Assembly (NCBI GenBank): GCA_963627915.1
Contig: CAVGCY010000016.1
Location: 1 to 42,545 of the forward strand
DNA: 42,545 bases
Source of the DNA: CALACW01 sp963627915
GTDB taxonomy: Bacteria > Bacillota > Clostridia > Oscillospirales > Acutalibacteraceae
Direction of reading: 5' to 3'
The position numbers and the translations under genes are program-made. Positions 25,917-34,361 of this stretch are shown here, piece by piece. How positions within the stretch are numbered: the stretch's first letter is position 1; every line of letters begins with the position of its first letter. A model generated the notes under the pieces. That model saw nothing but the letters and a program-made list of their open reading frames with translations. It did not search any database and was not told where the DNA came from.

Positions 25917-27017
25917 TTATTGTTTTTTTGTTTCTTTTCTTTTAAAACGTCTTACTTTGTTTATATGTCTTTCAAAGCTGCCGGAATTTAAAAGCTCCGT
26001 CAGGACAAGCTGTTCAAAGGTCGGAACCGTGCATGAGAAAAAGCCGAGCTTTTCATTAAACGACCCAACAAGGCTTTTCGGCAGAACCATGTATCCGACC
26101 CTGAACGAGGGGGATATTGTTTTTGAAAAAGTGTTCAGATATATAACATTTTCATTTTTTGACAGGGAAAAAAGCGTTTCTGTCGGCTTTGATGAAACGG
26201 AAAATTCCGAATCGTAGTCTGATTCCACAATGTAACCGGTGTTTTTATCCGCCCAGCGCAGATACTCGTGTCTTTTGCTTGCCGAAGCGGTGACCCCGCT
26301 GGGAAAGCTTCTGTAGGGTGTGGTGTGCAGAACGTCGGCGTTTGATTTTAAAAGCGCGGCGGAATCGATTCCGTCGTCGGATAAAGGCAGAAGCTCATAT
26401 TTTACGCCCGAAGCTCGGTAGACCTGCTCGATTTTTTCATATGACGGATGCTCAATCGCATATGTTTTATCTCTGCCCAACAGGGATATTATCATGGAGT
26501 AGAGATATTCCGCTCCGGAGCCGACGATAATCTGTTGTGTTCCGACGTTAATTCCGCGGTTTCTTGCAAGATAATATTTAAGAGCGTTTCTGAATTCAAT
26601 GCATCCGGAATTGGGCGGTTTTTTCAGTATTCCGTCGCCGTAATCCGTAATAACCTTGCGCATGGTTTTGCTTAAAACGGAAATTGAAAAAGCAGAACGG
26701 CCGTTGTCGTGTTTTTGTTCGGAATTTATAATATAAACGTCATGCTCCTTTTCGGGTGAGACTCCGGCGAATCCGTCACAGAGTCTGAATGCGGTATAAT
26801 AACCGCTTCTCTCCTCGGCTCTTGCGTAGCCCTCATCGCAAAGCAAAGCGTATGCATGCTCGGCTGTGACTGTGCTTATGCCGAGTTCCTCTGCAAGTAA
26901 ACGCTTTGATGGCAGTTTTTCATTATATTTATAAATTCCGTTTATAATATCGTTACGCATTTGACTGTAAAGCTGAATATATGCGGGGACTTTTGATTTT
27001 GTCAGGGTGTATTTCAT
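25917..27017 (-). CDS. MocR-type GntR/aminotransferase regulator, C-terminally truncated
   Basis: 366 aa from the ATG (complement of 27015-27017); the nearest GGAG lies 16 bases upstream, so the start is uncertain. The N-terminal GntR winged helix is complete (PAYIQLYSQMRNDIINGIY; KLPSKRLLAEELGISTVTAE, about 12-55). A fold-type I aminotransferase domain follows with the PLP Lys (about 299) in NTFSKTISPSFRVGY. The protein ends 67 residues later at HINKVRRFKRKETKKQ, where the family normally continues for roughly 90 residues (the C-terminal small domain). It is divergent from an ECF S-component gene and, as in PdxR-type pairs, probably regulates it. Truncation may leave a DNA-binding protein altered in ligand response, or a decaying gene. 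Confidence 0.8.
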   Translation of the reverse strand: MKYTLTKSKVPAYIQLYSQMRNDIINGIYKYNEKLPSKRLLAEELGISTVTAEHAYALLCDEGYARAEERSGYYTAFRLCDGFAGVSPEKEHDVYIINSEQKHDNGRSAFSISVLSKTMRKVITDYGDGILKKPPNSGCIEFRNALKYYLARNRGINVGTQQIIVGSGAEYLYSMIISLLGRDKTYAIEHPSYEKIEQVYRASGVKYELLPLSDDGIDSAALLKSNADVLHTTPYRSFPSGVTASASKRHEYLRWADKNTGYIVESDYDSEFSVSSKPTETLFSLSKNENVIYLNTFSKTISPSFRVGYMVLPKSLVGSFNEKLGFFSCTVPTFEQLVLTELLNSGSFERHINKVRRFKRKETKKQ

Positions 27018-27107
27018 CTGGTTATATAAAATTCTCCTTTTCTGAGTATTTAATATTATCAGATTAATTGTATAATAAAATAAATTGAATTTCAAGGGGG
27101 AATTGAA

Positions 27108-27629
27108 ATGAAATCAAAAGTTACAAAAAAGAAATCTGTTGTCTGGCTTTGCACGACGGCAATGCTTATGGGCTTGAACGTTGCTTTCAGCTCGTTCTCG
27201 ATACCTGTTCCCGGAGGGCATCTTTATCTTAACGATATCGTTATCTGCGTCGCTTCGATTATTCTTGACCCGCTCGGCGCGTTTCTTGTCGGGGGAGTAG
27301 GCGCATTTTTAGGCGATTTTTTCTTCTATCCCACGCCGATGTTTGTATCCCTTGCAACGCATGGCTTGCAGGCTGTCGTTATTTCGCTGTTTTCGCGTTA
27401 TGTATTAAAAAAACATCCCGCAATTGCTTCGGGAATCGGCGTCGCGATCGGGGCTGTTATTATGGTTGCAGGTTATTCTCTGGGCAGGGCATATATTTAC
27501 AGCACTCCGGAGTATGCCGTGATGAAGCTTCCTTATCAGATTCTTCAGGCAGTCGTAGGCGCGGTTCTCGGTATGCTTCTTTGCTGGAAATTCGGAATAC
27601 GAAAGCTGTATAAAAAAGGGTTGAGTTAA
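27108..27629 (+). CDS. ECF transporter S-component (vitamin uptake)
   Basis: 173 aa with about five to six membrane helices. It fits the small substrate-binding subunit of energy-coupling-factor ABC importers: TTAMLMGLNVAFSSFSIPVP near 17, YLNDIVICVASIILDPLGAF near 41, VGGVGAFLGDFFFYPTPMF near 62. A GGGGGAAT-type site precedes the ATG. No energising module (EcfA/A'/T) is adjacent, so it would share one encoded elsewhere (group II). The divergent MocR regulator is typical of vitamin B6 loci, so pyridoxine/pyridoxal is the best guess; thiamin precursor is an alternative. A TATAAT at 27071-27076 lacks a good -35 box, as expected of an activated promoter. Confidence 0.85.
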   Translation: MKSKVTKKKSVVWLCTTAMLMGLNVAFSSFSIPVPGGHLYLNDIVICVASIILDPLGAFLVGGVGAFLGDFFFYPTPMFVSLATHGLQAVVISLFSRYVLKKHPAIASGIGVAIGAVIMVAGYSLGRAYIYSTPEYAVMKLPYQILQAVVGAVLGMLLCWKFGIRKLYKKGLS

Positions 27630-27650
27630 CAAAATAATTATTTTTAATTG

Positions 27651-27680
27651 ACCGGGGCTGTGACAAGCTCCGGTTTTTTA
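27651..27680 (+). terminator. Terminator after the ECF S-component gene
   Basis: Stem ACCGGGGCT / AGCTCCGGT (one G-T pair), loop GTGACA, then a T7 run. Confidence 0.9.
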
Positions 27681-27756
27681 TTACCGTTCTTTACTTAAAA
27701 GTATTCCGCATACAGATATTACGATTGATTTTATTTTTTATAATTTGTTTTTAAGC

Positions 27757-27793
27757 AAAAAAAATCGACCCGGGGGATGGGTCGATTTTTTTT
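27757..27793. terminator. Strong bidirectional terminator
   Basis: AAAAAAAATCGACCC / GGGTCGATTTTTTTT: six G-C-rich core pairs extended by A-T pairs, loop GGGGGAT. It would end the minus-strand trkA-trkH transcript. Confidence 0.88.
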
Positions 27794-27823
27794 CAAACCG
27801 TAAGATTTGAAAAAGAGAGGTAT

Positions 27824-27904
27824 ATGTACATGAAATGTTCGTTGGAACATAGGGGCAAACCGATTTGTTCAGGTTTTATTATCTTGTCTCAACCTGTGAG
27901 CTAA
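27824..27904 (+). CDS. Possible 26-aa peptide
   Basis: ATG at 27824 (or ATG 27830) follows AGAGAGG at close spacing and runs to a TAA at 27902. The peptide begins MYMKCSLEHRGKPIC and has two Cys. The stretch between the strong terminator at 27757 and trkH contains no other gene. The end of the frame holds a hairpin, CAGGTT / AACCTG (27870-27896). No promoter is evident and no family was recognised, so this may be chance. Confidence 0.25.
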   Translation: MYMKCSLEHRGKPICSGFIILSQPVS

Positions 27905-27967
27905 ATATACTCTTCTGCGCTTAAACCAACCTTGAAATGCGAAAAATGATTATAAAGAAAATATTAA

Positions 27968-29413
27968 TTATCTGCGTTTTATCCAGATAGAGGGCGTTGC
28001 GGCAATTATCAAAGGATAAATTTCAAGACGTCCGAGAAGCATTGCCGCTGAGAGTACAAGCTTTGCGGCGGGAGAGTACGCATGGAAATTGCCCGCAGGT
28101 CCCACAAGACCTAATCCGGGACCGACGTTGTTAAAGCAGGTCAGTACTGCGGTAAAGTTTGTTACAATGGCAAACGGTTCAAAATTAATAATTAAAAATA
28201 TTACTCCGAGGCAGAACATATAAACGGCGAAATAGATGCTTACTCCGTTTATTGTAGGTTCATCAAGAGTTTTTCCTTCAAATCTGATAGCTTTTACCGA
28301 TCTCGGATGAAGCATTCTGCGAAGCTCTCTTTTTATAATCTTAAAAAGCATGACAACTCTCGATACCTTTAAACCTCCCGCGGTCGAGCCTGCGCATCCG
28401 CCTATAAACATAAGTACGACCAAAATTCCCCGGGAAAAGTCCGGCCATAGGTCAAAATCCGCAGTTGCATATCCCGTAGTGGTTATTACGGATGAAACCT
28501 GAAATGCCGCAAGACGGACGCACTGAGCCGCATTTTTGTATATGGGATATATATTTATCGCAATAGCGGCTGCGGCCAATGTGCTTACGGCGGTGTATGT
28601 CCATAATTCTTCGCTTCTGAGCATCGCTTTGAATTTTTTTGTGATTGCAAGATAAAACAGATTGAAATTAATTCCGAAAAGGAACATGAATACAGCTATT
28701 ACCCATTGTGAAAATGCAGAATAAGACGCGGCGCTGTCCGCTTTTATTCCGAATCCGCCGGTGCCTGCCGAACCGAATGACATTAAAATACTGTCAAACA
28801 ACGGCATGCCGCCGAGGTAGAGTATTATAATCTGTATTATTGTCATTACAATATAAATAAGATATAAAATTTTTGCGGTATCTTTTGCCTTGGGAACGAG
28901 CTTTCCGACTGTGGGACCCGGCATTTCCGCACGAAGCAAATGCATGGTTCTGTCGGAGGAGGAGGGGATTATTGCCGTTATGAAAACAAGCACGCCCATA
29001 CCCCCGACCCAGTGCGTAAAGCTTCGCCAAAATAAGATGCTTCTGCTCAACGCCTCGACATCTGTTAATATTGATGAGCCTGTGGTTGTAAGTCCGCTTA
29101 CGGTTTCAAAAAATGCGTCTATGTAGGATGGAATTTCTCTTGAGAGAAAGAACGGAAGCGCGCCGACAGCCGACAGAAGAACCCACGACAGCGCTACCGC
29201 CGCAAAACCCTCACGGGCATAAATTGTCCTTGTCGAGGGTTTGAAAATTATGCTGAGTCCATATCCTAAAAAAAGAGCTACTGCTATTGACGCGGGGTAA
29301 ATCCAAAAACAGTCCTCGTTATAGTATAACGATACAAACATCGGCAATGTCAGAAGACCTGCTTCCAGTTTCAGCATTTGTCCCGCCGTGAAAAAACACA
29401 TTCTGCGATTCAT
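27968..29413 (-). CDS. trkH: Trk/Ktr-type potassium uptake channel subunit
   Basis: 481 aa membrane protein with the four-repeat pore of the TrkH/KtrB superfamily. The selectivity-filter loops are visible: SGLTTTGSS, FGSAGTGGFG, SSVITTTGYAT and FNNVGPGLG. SFTHWVGGMGVLVF near 130 and AGSTAGGLKVSRVV near 348 are family motifs. It forms a K+ uptake system with the cytoplasmic RCK subunit encoded just upstream. The binding site AAAGG lies across the trkA stop; only ten bases separate the genes, so they are one operon with trkA first. Confidence 0.95.
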   Translation of the reverse strand: MNRRMCFFTAGQMLKLEAGLLTLPMFVSLYYNEDCFWIYPASIAVALFLGYGLSIIFKPSTRTIYAREGFAAVALSWVLLSAVGALPFFLSREIPSYIDAFFETVSGLTTTGSSILTDVEALSRSILFWRSFTHWVGGMGVLVFITAIIPSSSDRTMHLLRAEMPGPTVGKLVPKAKDTAKILYLIYIVMTIIQIIILYLGGMPLFDSILMSFGSAGTGGFGIKADSAASYSAFSQWVIAVFMFLFGINFNLFYLAITKKFKAMLRSEELWTYTAVSTLAAAAIAINIYPIYKNAAQCVRLAAFQVSSVITTTGYATADFDLWPDFSRGILVVLMFIGGCAGSTAGGLKVSRVVMLFKIIKRELRRMLHPRSVKAIRFEGKTLDEPTINGVSIYFAVYMFCLGVIFLIINFEPFAIVTNFTAVLTCFNNVGPGLGLVGPAGNFHAYSPAAKLVLSAAMLLGRLEIYPLIIAATPSIWIKRR

Positions 29414-29423
29414 AATACTACCT

Positions 29424-30785
29424 TTATTTCTTCAGAATATCGTCAAGATCGTTAAGTCTTTGACCGGAGGCTATAACTATTACTCTGTCGTCTGCCTCTA
29501 TATGGTCTGCGCCGGACGGGATAACAGTCTGCCTGTTTCTCATGATGCCTGTTATAAGTATATTCTTTTTAAGGGTTATATCTTTAAGGGGAATATTGAG
29601 CGTTCTCGAACCTTCTTTTGCTATAAATTCGAGAACTTCGGCTCGGCCGTCCATAAGCTTATATAATGTTTCAACGTTGCTTCCGAATGAATTTTCGAGC
29701 GCACGTGCGTAGCGTACGATTATATCCGATGTTATTTTCTGCGGAGAAACAATGCATTCAACGCCTATTTTTTCAGCAAGAGAAACAAGCTCCGTGCGGT
29801 TTATTTTTGATATAACGGTCGGTACTTTCTGCATTGAGGCAAATACCGACATTAGTATGTTTTCTTCATCGATTCCCGTAAGAGCTATGAATGCGTCTGC
29901 ATTCAGCAGCCCCTCCTCCATCAGCAGCTCCTGGTTTATTCCGTTTCCGTTTATTATATATGTCTTTTTTAGCTCTTCGCTCAGCTGCTTTGCTCTTGAC
30001 GCGTCTTTTTCGAGAATTGTTACGTTTCCTCTTGAATGTTCAAGATGTTTTGCAAGATAAAATGAAATTCTGCTGCCGCCGAAAATCATAACGTTTTTTG
30101 CTTCCCGTTTCATAAGACCGAGCAGTTTTAAAAGCTTTTCTATTTCATCGGGGGAGGCGGTTATTCCAAGTCTGTCGCCGTGCTTTAATTCAAAATTACC
30201 GTCCGGAATAAAAATCTCGCCCGAACGTTCAACAGAGCTTATAAGATAATTTGCTCTGAATTTTTCTCTCATTTTAATAAGAGGCATACCGTCAAGCTTC
30301 GTGTCCGAAGGCAGTTTTATCTGAATCATTTCAAGGTTGCGTTTTGAGAAGTTTTCAACTTTTGTCGCCGAGGGGAGCTTCAGAATATTTCTTAGCTCGT
30401 TTGCGGTAAGCAGTTCGGGATTAAGAGTCATGTCAAGTTCGAGCTGACTTCTCATAAAGTTAAGACCCGAGTCGTTGTATTCGGGATTCCTGATTCGCGC
30501 AACGGTGTGTTCCGCTCCCATCTTTTTTGCAAGAAAGCATGCAATCATGTTTAACTCGTCGCTTCCCGTTACGGCAATGAAAAGATTGGCGGTTTTCGCT
30601 CCAGCTTCGGAAAGAGTATCGCTGTCGGCTCCGTTTCCGCATATGCTCATTATGTCGTAAATGTTGTTTATTTGTTCAAGAACCTCGGCGTCATTGTCTA
30701 TAGCGACAACGTCGTGTCCTTCGAGTACAAGATTTTCGATTACGGATACGCCTATCTTTCCGCATCCGGCAACAATAACTTTCAT
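29424..30785 (-). CDS. trkA: Trk potassium uptake regulator, NAD-binding RCK protein
   Basis: 453 aa with two RCK-N/RCK-C units. The first Rossmann fold starts VIVAGCGKIGVSVIENLVLEG and the second VMIFGGSRISFYLAKHLEHS near 225. The second glycine motif is GGSRIS rather than GxGxxG, as is common in repeat 2. Acidic D33 (AIDN) binds the ribose in repeat 1. The protein gates TrkH in response to NAD(H) or nucleotides. AGAGG precedes the ATG. Confidence 0.95.
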   Translation of the reverse strand: MKVIVAGCGKIGVSVIENLVLEGHDVVAIDNDAEVLEQINNIYDIMSICGNGADSDTLSEAGAKTANLFIAVTGSDELNMIACFLAKKMGAEHTVARIRNPEYNDSGLNFMRSQLELDMTLNPELLTANELRNILKLPSATKVENFSKRNLEMIQIKLPSDTKLDGMPLIKMREKFRANYLISSVERSGEIFIPDGNFELKHGDRLGITASPDEIEKLLKLLGLMKREAKNVMIFGGSRISFYLAKHLEHSRGNVTILEKDASRAKQLSEELKKTYIINGNGINQELLMEEGLLNADAFIALTGIDEENILMSVFASMQKVPTVISKINRTELVSLAEKIGVECIVSPQKITSDIIVRYARALENSFGSNVETLYKLMDGRAEVLEFIAKEGSRTLNIPLKDITLKKNILITGIMRNRQTVIPSGADHIEADDRVIVIASGQRLNDLDDILKK

Positions 30786-30823
30786 ATTGATTTAACCTCT
30801 GTTTTATGAAAATTCTTAAAAAG

Positions 30824-30852
30824 ATTCTATCATTATATTCATGTTTTTTCAA
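30824..30852 (-). promoter_or_regulatory. Promoter for trkA-trkH
   Basis: On the minus strand TTGAAA (complement of 30847-30852), a 17-base spacer and TAGAAT (complement of 30824-30829), 38 bases before the trkA ATG. Confidence 0.7.
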
Positions 30853-30966
30853 TATGTTTTTAAATATTTTAATATTTAATATAATTGTCATAAAATAAAA
30901 AATGTAATATTCTGATGCCATCAGACAAAATTAATAGTATTGTAATATAATAACTTTTAATTTAGT

Positions 30967-30995
30967 TTGACAAACGGATATAAATATTGTATATT
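30967..30995 (+). promoter_or_regulatory. Promoter for the gene at 31046
   Basis: Perfect TTGACA (30967-30972), a 17-base spacer and TATATT (30990-30995). Confidence 0.8.
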
Positions 30996-31045
30996 ATTTA
31001 TAGTCGCATTTTGTCGGCTCAGCATTTTTTCAAAGGTGAGAATTC

Positions 31046-31777
31046 ATGAAAAAGTCCGTTATTAAAAGAGTCCTTTGTTTTGTTTTTGCTTTATCCCTGT
31101 TATGCGGGTTTGCTTTTTCTGCTTCAGCCGAAACCATACAGGACAGAATACAGGCATGGGAAGCTCAAAGAAATAATAATGACAGCAACAATGACAGCAA
31201 TAACGACAGTAATGATAATAACGATAGCGGCGACAGCGGTAATTCGCAGGATTCATCCTCGGGGCTGTCGGCAGGTTCAATAATAGACGAAGCGCAGATC
31301 AGCGAACAGGTCAAGGAGCTTTGGGATCAAATCTCCGGTACGGATATCGGCTCTGTTATTTCGGAATTTGACCTTCAGAAGCTGTATGACATGGGCTCGG
31401 AAGCATGGAACAGTGCGGTTGATATGATAAAGGACGCTGTCGGCGGAGGATCCGGTACTTCATCATCGGATAATACGGGGACTAAACAGTCCACAACGGC
31501 GCGTGCGGCCGCGTCGACGTATGTTATTACATATGATACCGTTCCGGCGGTAACCAATTCAAATACTACGTCGGCTCCCCCCGAAACGACAACATCTCCT
31601 GCTACATATGCGGTTACAGCTCCGCAGGTTACACAAAAGACCGAGAGTGTTACATCTGCTGCGGCGGATGAAAAAAGTCTTTCTACGGCGTCGATAGTCG
31701 TCATAGTTATTCTTTCAATCGCAACGATAGGCGTTATAGTGGCTCTTGTTGTTTATTTCTCGGTAAAGAAACGTTGA
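31046..31777 (+). CDS. Cell-surface protein with N/D/S repeat and C-terminal membrane anchor
   Basis: 243 aa. Signal peptide about 1-28 (ending SASA). A low-complexity Asn/Asp/Ser tract (about 41-72) is encoded by near-tandem AATGACAGC-like units at 31165-31250. A helical region follows (about 80-135), then a Thr/Ala/Pro-rich wall-spanning linker and a C-terminal membrane helix (about 214-238) closed by KKR. This is a type I anchored surface protein with no LPXTG motif. No family recognised. It is flanked by a consensus promoter and a terminator. CAAAGGTGAG precedes the ATG. Confidence 0.75.
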   Translation: MKKSVIKRVLCFVFALSLLCGFAFSASAETIQDRIQAWEAQRNNNDSNNDSNNDSNDNNDSGDSGNSQDSSSGLSAGSIIDEAQISEQVKELWDQISGTDIGSVISEFDLQKLYDMGSEAWNSAVDMIKDAVGGGSGTSSSDNTGTKQSTTARAAASTYVITYDTVPAVTNSNTTSAPPETTTSPATYAVTAPQVTQKTESVTSAAADEKSLSTASIVVIVILSIATIGVIVALVVYFSVKKR

Positions 31778-31796
31778 TTGCATATTAATATCGATT

Positions 31797-31825
31797 AAAA
31801 CAGCCCCGGCGAGGGCTGTTTTTTT
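31797..31825 (+). terminator. Terminator after the surface protein gene
   Basis: AAAACAGCCC / GGGCTGTTTT stem, loop CGGCGA, then T-run. Confidence 0.92.
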
Positions 31826-32339
31826 GCATTATGCCGTCTTATATCATATATATATGATAAAATGTTTTAATATAACTAAATAATATAATATTTATATTAT
31901 ATACCTATTATATAATTCCGTATCGAATCATATGTTTTTGTAAAATAAAAAGAGAGATTTTATATACATAATCAAAGTTTCGATTTTAATCTGTCCGTAA
32001 TTATATCTTAAAAAAGTATTAAAAAACATGATTTTTAAGTGCTTAAAAATGCACAATGATTGAGTATATAAAAAAGATGAAATTATTGAATATTTACAAT
32101 CGTTTTTTTATTTAAGTCGCAGAAGGGTAGAATAAAATTCTAAAAAAGAATATAATTATTACAAATTGTAATAATTAAGCTCGAATTAATTTCACGTTTG
32201 TAACATGCTACGAATTAGTTGACAGAAATTGACAGTACAATTTGTTATATGTCAATTTATTTTCACTTAAAAACGAATTAAAAACAAATGTTCGAAAATC
32301 GATTGTGCATAGTATACAAAAAAACTAAATTTAGGCTTC
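31826..32339. other. Gene-free AT-rich region with three perfect palindromes
   Basis: No ORF with a binding site was seen in more than 500 bases of strongly AT-rich sequence. It holds perfect inverted repeats at 31842-31859 (TATCATATA/TATATGATA), 32031-32050 (ATTTTTAAG-TG-CTTAAAAAT) and 32154-32176 (AATTATTACAA-A-TTGTAATAATT), plus TTGACA at 32219. No known riboswitch was recognised and no DnaA-box cluster was seen. The palindromes may be operators for a regulator controlling the 3D-domain gene. Confidence 0.5.
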
Positions 32340-32368
32340 TTGACATATGCGGAATGCTTGAATATAAT
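32340..32368 (+). promoter_or_regulatory. Consensus promoter for the 3D-domain gene
   Basis: Perfect TTGACA (32340-32345), a 17-base spacer and perfect TATAAT (32363-32368), giving a leader of about 90 bases before the ATG. Confidence 0.88.
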
Positions 32369-32464
32369 ACGTCATGTCTTTCACCTGAAGATGTATGAAC
32401 TCAGAAAAAGTACATTTGGTCATCAAAATTTCGGAGAAAACAACATTAAAAGGAGATCGCAGCA

Positions 32465-33280
32465 ATGAAGAAAAAGAAACTGAAGAATCTTCAGCCTCTG
32501 CCAAAGACTAAATTATCAAAGCGTGCACTTTCGGCGTTCTCGGTAATCGGTCTTTCGTTCGTGACGGTTGTAAGCTGTTGTCCGATAAAGTCTCATGCGG
32601 CTGTCTGTGAGATAGATCTTGCTTCGGCGGCACAAAACGCGTCAATATCGCAGGACAATATTGTAACGGTTAATTATTCAACAGATTATGACTCAAAGAG
32701 AATAGTCTATTATAATTTCACAAAGCAGGATGAAGAAAAGGAAATCGAGGAATCATCGGATTTTGAGTATTTCTTTGCAAACAATGAGGACAGTACGGCG
32801 GCTTCCGTAAAAAATCAGAAATCGGAGCTTGACGCGGAGTCCATTATCAAAGAGGCTCAAAAGAAAAAGTCAAGCACCGCTTACAGTGCGGGAAGCTCGT
32901 ATATATCTCTTAATTCCGACGCCGTCCCGATGTCGGATATGACCGTTCCGGATTATATAAGTTTTGACGAGAACGGACTTCCTCAGAATTATTCCTATAT
33001 CGTTGAGGGCAGAGCAAGCGCGTATTGCACAGGCTCGGTTACCGCAACGGGAACGACGCCGCATCAGGGCTCGGTAGCTATTGATCCGAGCGTTATTCCG
33101 TACGGAAAAATGATGTATATCGTATCTCTTGACGGAAGCGTTGTATACGGCTATTGCAGAGCGGAGGATACAGGCGGATTTGTCTGGAACGGAAGCGGCA
33201 GGGTGGCCGACCTTTATATGAATTCGTATGCCGATTGTATGGCATGGGGAGTCAGAGGCGTAAGAATTTACGTATTTTGA
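32465..33280 (+). CDS. Secreted 3D (Asp-Asp-Asp) domain cell-wall protein
   Basis: 271 aa. A Lys-rich start and hydrophobic stretch (about 20-45, ending SHAA) make a signal or anchor. A variable acidic linker (about 50-175) follows. The C-terminal 95 residues are a 3D domain: GRASAYCTG, TGTTPHQGSVAIDPSVIPYG, YCRAEDTGGF and RVADLYMNSYADCMAWG. The three Asp (in AIDP, AEDTGG and VADLY) are the name-giving catalytic residues, as in MltA- and RpfB/YuiC-type peptidoglycan lytic transglycosylases. It probably remodels peptidoglycan. AAGGAG precedes the ATG. Flanked by its own promoter and a terminator. Confidence 0.9.
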   Translation: MKKKKLKNLQPLPKTKLSKRALSAFSVIGLSFVTVVSCCPIKSHAAVCEIDLASAAQNASISQDNIVTVNYSTDYDSKRIVYYNFTKQDEEKEIEESSDFEYFFANNEDSTAASVKNQKSELDAESIIKEAQKKKSSTAYSAGSSYISLNSDAVPMSDMTVPDYISFDENGLPQNYSYIVEGRASAYCTGSVTATGTTPHQGSVAIDPSVIPYGKMMYIVSLDGSVVYGYCRAEDTGGFVWNGSGRVADLYMNSYADCMAWGVRGVRIYVF

Positions 33281-33289
33281 TTTGAATTA

Positions 33290-33327
33290 AAAAAAAGACG
33301 GAAACTGTTTGTTTTCGTCTTTTTTTG
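33290..33327 (+). terminator. Terminator after the 3D-domain gene
   Basis: AAAAAAAGACGGAAAC / GTTTTCGTCTTTTTTT with a short TGTTT loop and T-run. Confidence 0.9.
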
Positions 33328-33380
33328 TCGTCTGCGTATCAAATCGTTCGTTTTGAAATATAATTATAACGGTGATCGTT

Positions 33381-34157
33381 ATGTACTGTATGTTAAAATT
33401 CAGGAGAAGGCTTGTTATTGTTTCGGTTTCGGTTTTGTTTATTGCCGTATTGACGGGATTTTTATATATAGTTCCCGTAGACGGGCGGGAAAGAAAGATA
33501 CCGATATACAAGGTCGATTGTGAAGAAAAGACTGTCGCCCTGACCTTTAACTGCGCCGACGGAGATGAGGATGTCGTTTCTATTTTGTCCGCGCTCGATA
33601 AGTATAATATCAAGGCGACCTTTTTTCCTCTGGGCATATGGATTGACGCGCATCCCGATTCTCTGAAAAAAATATATGAGAAGGGGCATGAAATCGGTAA
33701 TCATTCGTTTTCTCACGCTGACTGCGTTCAGCTGACGCGTACGGAGATTTATGACGAAATAATAAAATGCAATGAGCGTGTAAAATCCGTAACGGGTTTC
33801 TATCCGAACTTATTCAGATGCCCTTCGGGAAGTTATGACAATAAGACGATAGAAACCGCTCTTTCCGCCGGGATGACGACGATTCAGTGGAGCGTAGACA
33901 GCGTTGACTGGAGAAATAACTCCCGTGAGGAAATATATTCAAGAGTTGTTGATAACGTATCATGCGGAGATATCATTCAATTTCATACGGGGACGGCAAA
34001 TACCGCAGGCGTTATCGAAAGTATAATAACAGGTCTTAAGGAAAAAGGATATTCTTTTAAAACGGTCGGAGAAATGATTTATTCCGAGCCGTACATGATA
34101 GACCATGCGGGGGTTCAATATAAAATCCGGGAAACCGAATCTGCGGGCGGTAATTGA
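33381..34157 (+). CDS. NodB-type polysaccharide deacetylase, atypical motif 1
   Basis: 258 aa from ATG 33381 (in-frame GTG 33372 and ATG 33390 are possible; GGTGAT lies just before). One membrane helix near 11-33 anchors it outside. The carbohydrate-esterase-4 motifs are: motif 1 LTFNCADGDED (usually TFDD), motif 2 HEIGNHSFSH with two metal-ligand His, motif 3 RCPSGSYDNK, motif 4 WSVDSVDW and motif 5 IIQFHT. The usual catalytic-base Asp of motif 1 is Asn here, though an Asp a few residues later may serve; PdaB-like relatives also deviate here. Likely substrate is peptidoglycan or another amino sugar polymer. Confidence 0.86.
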   Translation: MYCMLKFRRRLVIVSVSVLFIAVLTGFLYIVPVDGRERKIPIYKVDCEEKTVALTFNCADGDEDVVSILSALDKYNIKATFFPLGIWIDAHPDSLKKIYEKGHEIGNHSFSHADCVQLTRTEIYDEIIKCNERVKSVTGFYPNLFRCPSGSYDNKTIETALSAGMTTIQWSVDSVDWRNNSREEIYSRVVDNVSCGDIIQFHTGTANTAGVIESIITGLKEKGYSFKTVGEMIYSEPYMIDHAGVQYKIRETESAGGN

Positions 34158-34310
34158 TTTTATTTGCGTTTATCATGATATTTGTTGAAAAGACATGTGC
34201 AACATGTACGGAAATTTAACCGAATTGTTGTAATTATTAACAACAAAAGGATTTGTTAGAATACTCTATATGACAGTTTTTACAAATGTGATTTAAATTA
34301 CAAAAATAGT

Positions 34311-34339
34311 TTGACATTGCGTTCAAATATAATTATAAT
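34311..34339 (+). promoter_or_regulatory. Consensus promoter, small-ORF/liv leader
   Basis: Perfect TTGACA (34311-34316), a 17-base spacer and perfect TATAAT (34334-34339). It is the only strong promoter upstream of the liv operon. Confidence 0.88.
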
Positions 34340-34361
34340 AAGTAAAAAGAAACGAAAAACG

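Noticed and set aside
31165..31250. Tandem units as a CRISPR array
   Set aside because: Units are short, in frame and code for an Asn/Asp/Ser tract in a surface protein; no spacers and no cas genes.
31826..32339. Replication origin
   Set aside because: AT-rich with palindromes, but no DnaA-box cluster and no dnaA, dnaN or rep gene nearby.
31826..32464. c-di-AMP (ydaO) riboswitch before the 3D-domain gene
   Set aside because: Such switches often precede cell-wall lytic genes, but the conserved GC-rich core is not present.
33287..33637. 116-aa minus-strand open frame
   Set aside because: Overlaps a terminator and the start of the deacetylase gene; no binding site.
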